Assembly (NCBI GenBank): GCA_964437365.1
Contig: CAYTGM010000012.1
Location: 100,266 to 164,265, forward strand
Direction: 5' to 3'
Source of the DNA: CAYTGM01 sp964437365
Lineage (GTDB): Bacteria; Sumerlaeota; Sumerlaeia; SLMS01
DNA length: 64,000 nt
Part shown: piece after piece, positions 1 through 9,054 of the stretch
Position numbering within the stretch: the first letter of the stretch is position 1
Layout of the letters: every line of letters starts with the position of its first letter
Translations under genes and position numbers: made by a program
Notes under the pieces: model-generated
The model's input: the letters and a program-made list of their open reading frames with translations, nothing else
The model's database searches: none
Told to the model about the DNA's origin: nothing

Positions 1-2185
1 GTTGAGGATCTGTTGAATCAGTCAGGCGTACAAAGTCCACCTCAATATTCGATCCACCTACGGTGGTTGGATCGAGGCGAACTTGCGTGACAACGCCCAT
101 ATGCCCAGGGCTGTCTAGATCGACGAAGTAGTCGTGAAACTGACCATCTGAGTTGAGTGCGAAAGTTGCCACTTTATTTCCATCCCAGATAGGATCAGTG
201 TCTGTAATATAGAAGACCTGACCCCAATTGCCGGAAGTTGTTTTCATACGAACCCAGGCGTAAGGAGTCAGCGTTGAGTTGACGAAGGTCTGTGGCGAGT
301 GAACGAATGGATCAATCGATGTTGATGATCCGCTCAGTACACCATTGAAAACGCTTGGGCTTCCCCAATGGTTGAATGTTCCCCAGCCCTCAAAATCTCC
401 ATTGGTGTTGAACTCCCACCATGTAGGACGGAAGCGAACATCATCATAATTTGCGTAAGTGTTGCCCGAGATCGTGAATCCAGACCAGTCTGAGTTGGGG
501 CTGATAAATTCAACTTCTGCGTCACGGCGGTAGAAGGTGTTGTTGGTAATAAAGCTGCCGGTGTGGTTCGCATAGCTCCCCTGAATTTCACTGTTAATCT
601 TGTCATTCCAGGGATCGAGCGCGTTATTGTAGAATGTATTCTCTGTGATAACAAGGTTTTGATGAGGGCCTTCTGTGCTCAGGATCAAAATCGCACTCGC
701 GTCACAATCGTGGATAGTGTTGTTGCGGAAAGTAACATTGATCGTATTTCCTTCAAAGTCCATCCCGGATCCATCGCCGGCCTGGGCTCTGTCTATAAAG
801 CTGAACTCATTGTCCTCGATCAGGAAGTCGCGAACGGTCTGTGTCATGCCAAGTGTTGTGCCTGACCAGGTATCCTGGCCACCGCCGCCAATACTGTGGC
901 AGCGTTTCATGTGTCCGGTATCGACACTGATCAGTGACATCCACCCGTTTAAGCAGTTGATAGCCAGGTTGTCTTCCATGATCAGGTTTTTAAGGCGGCT
1001 GAAGTAAGTCGCCGGGTAATACCAGGCTGTTCCGAATCCATGAGCCGCGTTCACAACAGTACAGTTGGTGATCGTCAGACCATCCAGCATCGTTGCCTGC
1101 TCGGTTGCACCATACGCTTTTCCGCCGAGGAAGATCGCATCAGACCAGGCGAGCTCGTAGTTGTGCATAGACGGATCCAGCGAAGGATCAGGCATGTCTT
1201 CGAAATAACAATCTGTTACAGTAACGCTCTGATTCCAGGCATCATTATCATAACGAAGATAGAGCCCAATCTTTGCATTTCGCATATCCAGATTGTCGAT
1301 ATCCACGTAGGAAGCGCCTTCGTAGGTAAAGCAACGATCAAACTGGAGGTCAGAGCGAATAATCTTTGGCTTGTCGCCAGTACCGTAGGCACTGACTTGA
1401 ATGCGATCCGACGCTGTTCCTTTACCGGAGAGGTGGAGCATGTCCGTCCAGGTGTCTCCACGGTTCAAGAGAACCTTCTCTCCCGGTAGAAGTGGCAGGA
1501 AAGCACCGAGGTTTGAAAATGATGCCCAGGGTGAAGATGATGAAAACCCCGTATTGAGAAGATCATCCCCTTGAGACGAACTGATATAGAATGTTCGCAC
1601 ATCGTCGGCAACCACGAGTCTGACATTATCAATGGCCAGTCGGTAGCCCTGAACTCTGATTCTGAAATTTTTTCCAACTGCCTGAGGAAACTCTGCCGTA
1701 TTGATTCCAAGGGCAACAGTCGTCCATTGGCCGGAAGGTAAGGTGAAGTCCTGGCGACCGGGGTCCCATGTTGGCTGGTATTGAAGCTCGCCGAGTATAG
1801 TCGACCAGGTGTCGGTTTCTTCAGCAATGACCGTGGCACGGGTCGTTCCTGAAGAAAGGGGGTATAGATCGACATACAGGGCATAACGTGTATTGGCCTG
1901 TACAGTGCCAACCTGTTGAAAAATGTGAAAGTCGTCGGTGTCTCCGAAGAGATACTGAGACCCCTCCGTTGTCGGGTTCGGTTCGGCCCAGGGAATGTCG
2001 TAGGTGGTTCCAACAGGTGAGCCAGCGGTGCCCCAGCCGTTCACACCACTATACCAGGAGTTGGTTGAATCAAGTGTTGGAGATTCAAACCCGGGGTTTG
2101 CGAGGGGATAGAGGTACTCAGCGACTGCAGATGTGCCTGTGAGAGAGAGCACGGCTGCGAGAACGCCCATGAGTATTTTGCGCAT
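1..2185 (-). CDS. Secreted parallel beta-helix protein, 3' end outside window
   Basis: Reading leftward from the ATG at 2185 the frame stays open to the window edge (about 728 codons), so the C-terminus is missing. Residues 1-22 form a signal peptide (MRKILMGVLAAVLSLTGTSA). Next comes a jelly-roll-like domain beginning NPGFES, reminiscent of HpiC1-type or carbohydrate-binding modules (about 25-190). A right-handed parallel beta-helix with recurring N-x-T-F/I-x-N/D turns follows (about 200-570). The last visible part has the F-x-T-N-G-D-FEGW start of another beta-sandwich module. Such proteins usually bind or cleave polysaccharides at the cell surface; no catalytic residue can be assigned here. 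The upstream sequence ttggttcttcctttc, read on the minus strand, gives the purine-rich GAAAGGAAGAACC before the ATG. I am sure it is a real gene; the substrate is unknown. Confidence 0.9.
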   Translation of the reverse strand, partial: MRKILMGVLAAVLSLTGTSAVAEYLYPLANPGFESPTLDSTNSWYSGVNGWGTAGSPVGTTYDIPWAEPNPTTEGSQYLFGDTDDFHIFQQVGTVQANTRYALYVDLYPLSSGTTRATVIAEETDTWSTILGELQYQPTWDPGRQDFTLPSGQWTTVALGINTAEFPQAVGKNFRIRVQGYRLAIDNVRLVVADDVRTFYISSSQGDDLLNTGFSSSSPWASFSNLGAFLPLLPGEKVLLNRGDTWTDMLHLSGKGTASDRIQVSAYGTGDKPKIIRSDLQFDRCFTYEGASYVDIDNLDMRNAKIGLYLRYDNDAWNQSVTVTDCYFEDMPDPSLDPSMHNYELAWSDAIFLGGKAYGATEQATMLDGLTITNCTVVNAAHGFGTAWYYPATYFSRLKNLIMEDNLAINCLNGWMSLISVDTGHMKRCHSIGGGGQDTWSGTTLGMTQTVRDFLIEDNEFSFIDRAQAGDGSGMDFEGNTINVTFRNNTIHDCDASAILILSTEGPHQNLVITENTFYNNALDPWNDKINSEIQGSYANHTGSFITNNTFYRRDAEVEFISPNSDWSGFTISGNTYANYDDVRFRPTWWEFNTNGDFEGWGTFNHWGSPSVFNGVLSGSSTSIDPFVHSPQTFVNSTLTPYAWVRMKTTSGNWGQVFYITDTDPIWDGNKVATFALNSDGQFHDYFVDLDSPGHMGVVTQVRLDPTTVGGSNIEVDFVRLTDSTDPQ

Positions 2186-3073
2186 TGGTTCTTCCTTTCA
2201 AGTTCAAACTGCCTCTCCTGCTCCGGTCGAAGTTGGTTCCCCATTCCAGGGGAAATGGGTCCGTTGCGGTCTGATTCTCCTTTCCTGTTGGGTTTAAACC
2301 TTTAAGCCAAAAGTTTAAGTGTTCTTCATCCGCTCTAAATAAATGCTCGAACTTTGAGTTGAAACTCAGACCCTCCAGGCATGGTGACAGGAAGGTGAAA
2401 AAAAAATGAAGAACACCAGTATGGAAAAAGAATCAGCTCCGACGGGAGAAGTCAACTGCAAATCACCTCTTAAAAAACGTCTAGATGCCTATAAAAACTT
2501 ACTTCATTTTTTCCAGAACAACTAAAGTGATACTTCGTCTTTAGAACAGATCAATATTCACATGATTTGCTTCTATAACTGGCCATTTATTGATCGGATC
2601 CATGCATATAACAAAATCAATGAGTTGTTTTTAGTTCAAAAAAAAGATTTGCTAGTGAGGTCTAGAAAAATGGGAAATAGATAAAGGTTTGTCGTGCTTA
2701 TGGAAGATAATATTGTCCTGATTTCTGAACTGAAGAAAGAGTTTATTGATCTAGAATTGGCAATGGGTACAAAGATGGTTGTGTCTGGGTGGCAGGAGGT
2801 GATCGCTCCAAAAATGAGCTCCGAATCCCTTTAGAAGACTCCTGGACCCTCCATTCTGTGCCACGGGGCGAAACGAGTCCCAAAGCAATCACAGCCCAGG
2901 CTGAGTCGATCGCGATGGTCTGAGAATGGTGCGAGCATCGAGCGAGCATGGTCTGAGGTCGGTCCCTGAAGAGAAGCTTCATCCACACCATGGGTGCTCA
3001 AAATTGCAGCATGATCATGCTCAGGGGGCATCCTCGACTCGTCGATGGAATAAAAATACGCCTATGTTCATGG
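2186..3073. other. Gene-poor stretch of about 890 bp
   Basis: No convincing gene is visible. It holds the upstream region of the beta-helix gene, AT-rich sequence around 2400-2700 and a possible 44-codon plus-strand frame (ATG at 2700, TAG at 2832-2834) without a clear ribosome binding site or recognisable product. From about 2790 to 3060 the sequence looks more structured, with repeated short pieces such as atggtctgag (near 2913 and 2949) and several open frames on both strands. None of these resembles a protein I know. It could be a decayed gene or a structured RNA, but I cannot support either. Confidence 0.4.
2319..2416. repeat. Perfect 11-bp inverted repeat upstream of beta-helix gene
   Basis: gtgttcttcat at 2319-2329 is matched exactly by its reverse complement atgaagaacac at 2406-2416, with 76 bases between. 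The pair lies 134-231 bp upstream of the start at 2185. It could be a leader hairpin, an operator pair, or chance. Confidence 0.4.
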
Positions 3074-3114
3074 AAAAAAAAGTGGCGACCCTTCCCCCAA
3101 AGTCAGGTCGCCAC
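3074..3114 (-). terminator. Rho-independent terminator of the YceI gene
   Basis: A perfect 9-bp stem, gtggcgacc at 3082-3090 and ggtcgccac at 3106-3114, is followed on the minus strand by eight T (the A-run 3074-3081). It lies about 35 bp downstream of the yceI-like stop codon and points the right way. Confidence 0.85.
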
Positions 3115-3147
3115 CCATCCCAAAGGGATGTCGGAGAAAATATGGAA

Positions 3148-3882
3148 TCAGGAGTCTTGTTCTTCGGAAGTATTGTCCGAGCTCTCGGTTTCGCTTTGCT
3201 CTTTCACATCGTCGGGAAGAGTAAATTCGAAGGTAATCTTGACTTCATCTTCGATGGATCTGGGGTTTCCTTCTTCAACAGCTGCGCCCACTTTAATCGA
3301 GGTTCTGCTGACGATGGCTTCCCCTTTGATTTCAGCGGGGTTGTCCGCGTTAACGGTGAATGTCACAGGTGTCTTCGCCTCGGCCCCTGCAAAAGTGATG
3401 ATTGCTTCAGCTGTGTAGCTGTTTTCTTTTCCTTCAACAGCCTTGGCGTTCTTCAGGGTGACTTTGGCTTTTGGAAATTCCTCGACGTGAAAGAAATCTT
3501 CTGACAGCAAGTGGTTTGTGAGCCGCTGTCGCTGTGTGAGGATTGAGTTAATGTCTATTTCAAGTTCGACTGAGCCCTTCGTATAGTCATGATCTTTGAC
3601 ATCGATTTTCGTGAAATGCCATTTTGTAAAGATCCCTTTGTTTTCGTGACGGTCATTCTTCCCAACAAAATAAAGTCTTCCAGGTGCTTTCACTTCTACT
3701 TCTTCAACGTTTATCTGCTCTGCTCTTGCACCTGCTTGTCTCTGGCCTCGTGCCTGGGCTGAAGATCTCTCACCACGGTTTCTATCGCCCTGGCGATTAT
3801 TCTGCTGAGCTTCCAGTGATCCTGTGAATAGGAGTGAGAGACACAGACTCAGAATACTAATCCTTTTGAACGAAGATTTCAT
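3148..3882 (-). CDS. YceI-like family protein (secreted lipocalin fold)
   Basis: 244 residues with a signal peptide ending near SLEAQ (residue 25). A basic, low-complexity Gln/Arg-rich stretch runs from 26 to about 55, and a YceI-like domain covers about 65-225. Recognisable YceI features are the opening strand with DxxHxxKGxFxxWHF-type spacing, VELEIDINSI, LLSEDFFHVEEFPKAKVT and the closing VKITFEFTLP. An acidic Glu/Ser tail follows. YceI proteins are periplasmic or secreted beta-barrels that bind polyisoprenoid or similar amphiphilic molecules; the ligand here is unknown. The gene is divergent from the CDF transporter across a 280-bp gap in which I see nothing else, and it ends in a strong terminator. 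Confidence 0.85.
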   Translation of the reverse strand: MKSSFKRISILSLCLSLLFTGSLEAQQNNRQGDRNRGERSSAQARGQRQAGARAEQINVEEVEVKAPGRLYFVGKNDRHENKGIFTKWHFTKIDVKDHDYTKGSVELEIDINSILTQRQRLTNHLLSEDFFHVEEFPKAKVTLKNAKAVEGKENSYTAEAIITFAGAEAKTPVTFTVNADNPAEIKGEAIVSRTSIKVGAAVEEGNPRSIEDEVKITFEFTLPDDVKEQSETESSDNTSEEQDS

Positions 3883-4162
3883 CTATTTCATCCTTGGTTG
3901 AATATGTATCGATTGTGACAGGCAGGTTAGGGCAACAAACAGACCCAAACGCCAGAGTCGCTTTAAGGTCTGATAAATGGCTGCAAAACCTGATCTTTTG
4001 AAGTACATGATCACCACTCACGGATTCAGAACTGACCGCGATAGGTCGCTTCAGACAGGGAAACCGTACCCTTTGGTACATCTGTGTAAGCGATCTCGGT
4101 TGCCACGCATCCTCAACTTTGGAAGATTTTTCCTTCGATCTCCTGCTTGAGGAGCAGCGCTT

Positions 4163-5062
4163 TTGTTGAAAGAAAATGAATTCAATCTTGAAGAGTTGCA
4201 GCGCCTTACAATTATCGGCGGTGTCACGTCTATCGGGCTTGCTGCTGTCAAGATCACGACAGGTGTAGCCGGAAATTCTTATGCGCTAATTGCCGATGGG
4301 ATTGAATCGCTGACTGATCTGGTCTCGTCTATTGCCGTTTTCCTCGGCGTCACCTGGTCGATTAAACCGCCGGATGAAAAGCATCCTTATGGGCATGGAA
4401 AACTGGAAACATTGGCTTCTCTCTTCGTTTCCATGAGTTTGATCATCGCTGCATCGGTGATTGCCTGGGAGAGTACAGGCGAGATCACCTCTCCGCAGGA
4501 GAGCCCCAGCTGGTTCACATTGCCTGTTCTGGTTCTTATTGTCTTGATCAAACTGTCTATATCAAGGATGATGAAGCGCGGGGCTACAAGCCATGGTTCG
4601 GCTGCACTTGAGGCAGACGCATGGCATCATCTGTCTGATGCTATCACATCAGGAGCCGCTTTTATTGGAATCTCAATCGCATTGCTTGGTGGGGACGAGT
4701 GGGCAGCGGCCGACGACTGGGCTGCTCTTGTTGCCTGTACCGTGATTCTCTTTAATGGCTGTCGGCTCAGTTGGGAGTCAATCAATGAGCTGCTTGAATC
4801 ATCGGCACCAGATTCACTGGATAAGAAAATCCGCAGGATTGCAGAAGAAGTTGATGGCGTCTACCTCGTGGAAAAAATGCGTGTTAGGAAAAGTGGACTC
4901 GCTTACCTGATGGATATACACATCGAGGTTGAAGCGGAACTCACCGTTCGTGAGGGTCATGAAATAGCCCGCGACGTAAAGAATACGTTGTTGGACGCCG
5001 GGCTCCGAATCGTTGATGTAACAGTACACGTTGAACCCTATGAGGGAGAAGCTGAGCGTTGA
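4163..5062 (+). CDS. Cation diffusion facilitator family transporter
   Basis: 299 residues with about six membrane segments and a C-terminal cytoplasmic dimerisation domain (about 210-295). CDF proteins export Zn2+, Fe2+, Mn2+ or similar ions from the cytoplasm in exchange for protons. Diagnostic pieces are ADGIESLTD (44-52), HPYGHGKLE and DAWHHLSDAITS. In the first motif the position usually held by His in ADxxHSxxD is Glu48, which pairs with Asp52 and the later His-xxx-Asp, so metal preference may be unusual; that is inference. The start is TTG, chosen because GAGGAG sits about 10 bases upstream and an N-terminus of normal length follows. It converges on ytoQ with 19 bp between. Confidence 0.9.
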   Translation: MLKENEFNLEELQRLTIIGGVTSIGLAAVKITTGVAGNSYALIADGIESLTDLVSSIAVFLGVTWSIKPPDEKHPYGHGKLETLASLFVSMSLIIAASVIAWESTGEITSPQESPSWFTLPVLVLIVLIKLSISRMMKRGATSHGSAALEADAWHHLSDAITSGAAFIGISIALLGGDEWAAADDWAALVACTVILFNGCRLSWESINELLESSAPDSLDKKIRRIAEEVDGVYLVEKMRVRKSGLAYLMDIHIEVEAELTVREGHEIARDVKNTLLDAGLRIVDVTVHVEPYEGEAER

Positions 5063-5081
5063 CTCTCACCCAGTCGTTTCT

Positions 5082-5534
5082 CTAGACTTTCCTGGTTACG
5101 TATTCAAGTACCTGTGCGACCTGGGTGTTTTTATCACAGACCGCTGAGGCTGCAGCATCCAGCTCTTTAAGGGCATGTGTATATTCTTCTGGATGAATCA
5201 CGATAAGAGGTTTTCCCAGCGCCGCGGCATAGCCAGCATCGAACGCCGCATTCCACTGTTTGTATTTATCACCGAATCGTACCACAACGACATCGGCGTC
5301 TTTTAAGTGTGTCCGCGTTCTGATGCTGTTTATAAGACCGCCTTTATGGTCTTTCCAGTAAGCCTTTTCCTCATCCCCGAGAATAGATATGCCGCAATCA
5401 TCACTTGCAGGGTGGTCGGTGACAGGCGCCGAGAATTCAACATGTAGATCCAAGGCTTCACATTCCTCTTTTACTTCTTCTCTCCAGTTTGAGTGAATTT
5501 CTCCTGCCAGATAGACTTTCCATATTTTAGGCAT
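5082..5534 (-). CDS. ytoQ: YtoQ family protein
   Basis: 150 residues from the ATG at 5534. An upstream TTG at 5549 in the same frame is less likely because GAGGAG lies just before the ATG. The protein matches what I remember of Bacillus YtoQ along its length: the VYLAGEIHSNWREEVKEE opening, SAPVTDHPASDDCG, ILGDE, the IRTRTHLKDADVVVVRFGD stretch, KQWNAAFDAGYAAALGKPLIV and HPEEYTHALKELD. The fold resembles nucleoside 2-deoxyribosyltransferases, but I know of no proven activity for YtoQ. It is cytoplasmic. It lies 31 bp downstream of the glycosyltransferase gene and may be cotranscribed with it. Confidence 0.88.
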   Translation of the reverse strand: MPKIWKVYLAGEIHSNWREEVKEECEALDLHVEFSAPVTDHPASDDCGISILGDEEKAYWKDHKGGLINSIRTRTHLKDADVVVVRFGDKYKQWNAAFDAGYAAALGKPLIVIHPEEYTHALKELDAAASAVCDKNTQVAQVLEYVTRKV

Positions 5535-5565
5535 AATAAGTCTCCTCAATTAATCTCCACTATTG

Positions 5566-6735
5566 CTATTGTTTTCTCTGCGGCTCAGTCAAGACACGAT
5601 CAATAATACTGTTCAAGTGTGTTGCCTTTTCTTTCCATGACCATTTTTCAAGCGCCAGTTCTCTTGAAGCTTTTCCCATCGTTGCTATCAGAGAGGGATT
5701 TTGCAGGAGCGTGTGCAGGGAATCAGTCAGGCCTTCCACATCTTCTGAATCAATTAGATAGCCGTTCTTCTCATGTTCAATGATATTCTCGATACCTGCT
5801 ATACGCGTACCGATGAGCGCAAGTCCAGAGCTGATCGCTTCCAGAAGAGCCAGTGGCATCCCTTCGTAGCGAGATGGCAGCAAATAGACATGAGCTTCCT
5901 TCATTCTCTTACTCACTTCATTCTCTGTGCACCACCCGAGAAAGTTTATCTTCTCATTCAATCCTGAATCTTTACTCAACTTCTCATACTCTTCTCGTTT
6001 AGGTCCAGTGCCTGCGATACTCAACTCCCAGTTGAGGTCCCGCAAACGGGAATCATTCAGTGCTTCCAAAACTAGATCGAGACCTTTTTGAGTGGTGATT
6101 CTTCCAACGAACAGGAGTTTGACCTTTCCAGGCTTCCGGTCCCATTTGCCTTCTGGGGGAGAGAAGCGTTTTGTGTCTACACCATGGTAGATGACATCGA
6201 TGTCGCGTTTAAAGGATTTCAAGGCGAGGCGCCTCAAGCCTTCACTATTCGCAATGCAGGCTTTGGCCTGATAGACAATTAGTCTGTTCAGCCAGAGAGT
6301 GAGCTTGTGATAGAGTTCAAGCTCGCCAGGAAGCCACCCAGGTATATCGCCCCCTTCAAAGAGGATGATATGAGGTATCCCTTTCACCATAGAGAGAGGC
6401 CAGGCAGGCATTCCAGAAGGTATCGAGTGAAATGAAATGACAACGTCTGGTCGGGGTGCTCCGCGGAGGAGCAGATAAGGTGTGGCCGTGGCCACATAAG
6501 ACATCATTTCAAGTGGGTTTGACTGGCCCTCCTGTTTCCTGAGAGCTGGTAATCTTCGAAGAGTAAATCGACCAATCTTTTGAACACGTTTAAGATTGGA
6601 ATAGGCCGCGGTCACCATTTCAACTTCATGGCCAAGACTGCAGAGTTCTCGGGCAAGGTAACGGCTGGCAGTACTTCCCCCTCCGCCCAGAGGAGGAAAT
6701 TCGTAATTACACATCAGAATGCGTTTCTTAGTCAT
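5566..6735 (-). CDS. Glycosyltransferase family 4 (GT-B)
   Basis: 389 residues. The N-terminal acceptor half has the glycine loop FPPLGGGGSTASRYLARE (15-32). The C-terminal Rossmann half begins at KLLFVGRITTQKGLDLVLEA and carries PSRYEGMPLALLEAISSG, the E-x7-E signature of GT4 retaining transferases that binds the nucleotide-sugar ribose and phosphates. Such enzymes build envelope glycans or glycolipids in the cytoplasm; donor and acceptor cannot be read from sequence. GTG and ATG are adjacent at the start and I use the ATG. It is divergent from the NikL-like gene (213 bp between). Confidence 0.88.
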   Translation of the reverse strand: MTKKRILMCNYEFPPLGGGGSTASRYLARELCSLGHEVEMVTAAYSNLKRVQKIGRFTLRRLPALRKQEGQSNPLEMMSYVATATPYLLLRGAPRPDVVISFHSIPSGMPAWPLSMVKGIPHIILFEGGDIPGWLPGELELYHKLTLWLNRLIVYQAKACIANSEGLRRLALKSFKRDIDVIYHGVDTKRFSPPEGKWDRKPGKVKLLFVGRITTQKGLDLVLEALNDSRLRDLNWELSIAGTGPKREEYEKLSKDSGLNEKINFLGWCTENEVSKRMKEAHVYLLPSRYEGMPLALLEAISSGLALIGTRIAGIENIIEHEKNGYLIDSEDVEGLTDSLHTLLQNPSLIATMGKASRELALEKWSWKEKATHLNSIIDRVLTEPQRKQ

Positions 6736-6948
6736 CACCAGGCTTTATTCCATAATCTCTTCAGGGAAGAAATGATATCGATTGGAAAAGGAGTCAAGGA
6801 AGAGCCGGTTACGCTTGCGCTCATACATGGCAAAATTAAGATAGCTCTCACTCAATAACCCAACAGGTTTCCTGAAATTCAAGCAAGATAATCCTCCCGC
6901 AAGTGATTCAGGTACAAAGCCTGCAAATCTGATTCACGAGGAAGACCA

Positions 6949-7506
6949 ATGACCCAAATAAGACTTTTTCCTTTCATCGTGTTTGTCATTTCTTGCGTCT
7001 CGCTTCTCGAAATCGCTCGTGCCCACACACCTGTCCTTCTGGTAGAAGAGAATAAAGATGGAACAATATATATAGAACCCGGTTTTGCTGATGGAAGTTC
7101 TCCTGCAGGACATGATGTTGAGCTAAGAGACGAGAAGACCGGTGAGCTTATCGAAAGGCTCGTTGTCCCCGAAGAGGGATTTCTTGAAGTTAGTACCCCC
7201 GATGTTCGCTTTATTGCAGTCTTCAAGCCGGGTAGAGGTCATTCCGTAACTGCCAAAGATCCTCGCACGGCTGAAGAGTCAGATGAGGTGGTGGAAGAGC
7301 CGGATGATACCCTCGAAGGCTATATGGCTACTTCGCAGGATACTCCCGAGCAAAGTACAGCAGCAGCCACCCAGAGTAAAGTCCCCACCGAAAAGAAAGA
7401 AGCCGATGAAAATGCGCGTCTGCAGCGAACATTTGGTCTTAGTTACCTCATCGTTGTAATCGTTCTGGTCGTTTTCGTTCTCGTGCTGGGAAAACGAGCT
7501 GTCTGA
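6949..7506 (+). CDS. NikL-like membrane-anchored metal-transport accessory protein
   Basis: 185 residues. A signal peptide ends in the cleavage site ARA-HTP (about residues 25/26), which would leave His as the mature N-terminal residue. A small beta-sandwich-like domain of the carboxypeptidase-regulatory type follows (about 27-100), then a Glu/Thr/Pro-rich linker. One C-terminal membrane helix sits at about 161-180, followed by the short positive tail GKRAV. The layout (signal peptide, N-terminal His, single C-terminal helix) and the DUF4198 neighbour resemble NikL of nickel or cobalt ECF systems. No NikMQO genes are nearby, so a metal role is inference. The next gene starts 46 bp downstream, so the pair is probably one operon. 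Confidence 0.6.
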   Translation: MTQIRLFPFIVFVISCVSLLEIARAHTPVLLVEENKDGTIYIEPGFADGSSPAGHDVELRDEKTGELIERLVVPEEGFLEVSTPDVRFIAVFKPGRGHSVTAKDPRTAEESDEVVEEPDDTLEGYMATSQDTPEQSTAAATQSKVPTEKKEADENARLQRTFGLSYLIVVIVLVVFVLVLGKRAV

Positions 7507-7552
7507 TGGAACTGAAATTACACTTCATGAATTCCAATGACTGGAGACTAAA

Positions 7553-8395
7553 ATGAATAAATCTGTATTATCAATGATTGCAGTGGCACTTCCCTTATTC
7601 CCTGTGAGTCTTTCGGCTCACTTCCAGACCGCCTATACAGAAGAGAGCGCCTTGAGCACTGAAGACTCTCAGGTTACCATTGAGTTTGTCTTCACTCATC
7701 CTTTCGAAGGCGGGCCGGTCATGGAGATTGGTAAGGATGAACAGGGCAATGTTTCTCACTTCAAAGATATCTATGTCATCAACAAGGGTAATAAGAAGAC
7801 GGTGACTGAGTCACTTGTAGAAAAGAGTTATGAGGGGCCGGGTGAAGGAGCAGAATCAGCTTCGGGTTTCGTCTTGGATTATACGCTCAGAGGGCTCGGG
7901 GACTTTGTCTTTGCGGCAGAGCCAGAACCCTACTGGGAAGAGGAAGAAGGTCTTTATATACAGCAGTACACAAAGCTTATCCTGAATCGTGGTGGCGTCC
8001 CAACAGACTGGGATCAACCGGCGGGAATGCCTGTTGAGATTATGCCTCTCAATCAGCCCTATGCCGTTTGGACAGGAAATGTTTTCCGTGGTGTTGTGAA
8101 AATGAAGCAGGGTGAAGAATATGTGCCTGTACCCAACGCCGAAGTTGAAGTAGAGTACCTGAATTGGGATCTTGAAGGTGGAAAGTTCGCTAATGGACCC
8201 AAGGTCAATCACCCTCAGGAATCATTCATCACTCAGACAATCTATACGAACCAAAGCGGAGAGTTTTCTTACGGTATTCCCAGGTCGGGCTGGTGGGGCT
8301 TCGCAGCGATCAACCTTATTGATGGGGTAACACACAAAGAACGCCCCGTTGAAGTCGGGGCTGTTCTCTGGGTTGAAGCGAAGGATATGAATTAA
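7553..8395 (+). CDS. DUF4198 family periplasmic protein (NikK-like)
   Basis: 280 residues. A signal peptide ends at SLSA-HFQTAY (about 22/23), again leaving an N-terminal His. DUF4198 features are THPFEGGPVMEIG near residue 45, a central LxGLGDFVF-type strand, and the C-terminal carboxypeptidase-regulatory-like segment YTNQSGEFSYGIPRSGWWGF. Family members known as NikK deliver Ni2+ or Co2+ to ECF transporters. Here only the NikL-like partner is adjacent, so the transporter must be elsewhere or the pair serves another metal or purpose. The gene converges on the reductase gene with 17 bp between. The family call is good; the substrate is inferred. Confidence 0.75.
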   Translation: MNKSVLSMIAVALPLFPVSLSAHFQTAYTEESALSTEDSQVTIEFVFTHPFEGGPVMEIGKDEQGNVSHFKDIYVINKGNKKTVTESLVEKSYEGPGEGAESASGFVLDYTLRGLGDFVFAAEPEPYWEEEEGLYIQQYTKLILNRGGVPTDWDQPAGMPVEIMPLNQPYAVWTGNVFRGVVKMKQGEEYVPVPNAEVEVEYLNWDLEGGKFANGPKVNHPQESFITQTIYTNQSGEFSYGIPRSGWWGFAAINLIDGVTHKERPVEVGAVLWVEAKDMN

Positions 8396-8412
8396 TGATC
8401 CTGAAAGAGATG

Positions 8413-9054
8413 TTACGCAAGGTTGTCGAGTGCCTCATCGATCGGCTTGTCACCATTCAGGAGGTCAAAGGTAACACCAATCAGTCCGGGATGCTGCAGT
8501 GACTTACAGATAACCTGGGCGACGTCTTCCCGGGTGATGGATGTCTTCTCAACGATCTGAGTTTTTGCGATAATCTTTCCGCTCCCTGGATCATTAGTAA
8601 GCTTCCCGGGCCGGATAATCGTATAGTTAAGGGTAGACATCTGGAGTCGTATATCAGCGATATGTTTTGCGCGGTTGTAGTGTTGGATCTTTGAAGGCGC
8701 CTCAGGGTCACGCGCGCCCATCGCACTCACCATCACGTATTTTTTGATATCAAATCTTTCAGCGGCTTCGATCGTTCTGACGGCTCCCAGGCAATCCACA
8801 GTAATTGTTTTCTCAGGACCTGTTTTCGCACCTGAGCCTGCCGTGAAAACGATTGCATCGAACTCTTTAATGAGATGATCGAGAGATCTTTCCAGGTTCC
8901 CTTCCACGCTCCGAATCCCTTTTTCTGTAAACCAGTCCGCCTGGCTCTTATCTCTTATCATGGCAACCGGGATGTAACAGTCATCGCTCTCTTTCAGCTT
9001 CTGACAGACCATCTTTCCAATTTGACCATTTGCTCCAACAATAAGTGTTTGCAT
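8413..9054 (-). CDS. NAD(P)-binding Rossmann reductase (atypical SDR, YwnB/YhfK type)
   Basis: 213 residues. The N-terminal dinucleotide loop is GANGQIG (7-13), typical of atypical short-chain dehydrogenases. FTAGSGAKTGPEKTITVD and YVMVSAMGARDP follow. HYNRAKHIAD holds the remains of the YxxxK site (Tyr-x-x-x-Lys is present as YNRAK), and YTIIRPGKLTND is characteristic of the NmrA/HSCARG-like group. It is probably a cytoplasmic NAD(P)H-dependent oxidoreductase or a redox sensor; the substrate is unknown. It is transcribed divergently from the PfkB kinase gene across 188 bp. Confidence 0.85.
   Translation of the reverse strand: MQTLIVGANGQIGKMVCQKLKESDDCYIPVAMIRDKSQADWFTEKGIRSVEGNLERSLDHLIKEFDAIVFTAGSGAKTGPEKTITVDCLGAVRTIEAAERFDIKKYVMVSAMGARDPEAPSKIQHYNRAKHIADIRLQMSTLNYTIIRPGKLTNDPGSGKIIAKTQIVEKTSITREDVAQVICKSLQHPGLIGVTFDLLNGDKPIDEALDNLA

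Noticed and set aside
334..2013. Several open frames on both strands inside the first gene
   Set aside because: They are shadows; the long frame starting at 2185 runs through all of them and alone has a signal peptide and coherent beta-helix sequence.
2743..3504. Overlapping open frames of 66-192 codons on both strands
   Set aside because: They overlap one another, the terminator and the YceI gene, and none resembles a known protein.
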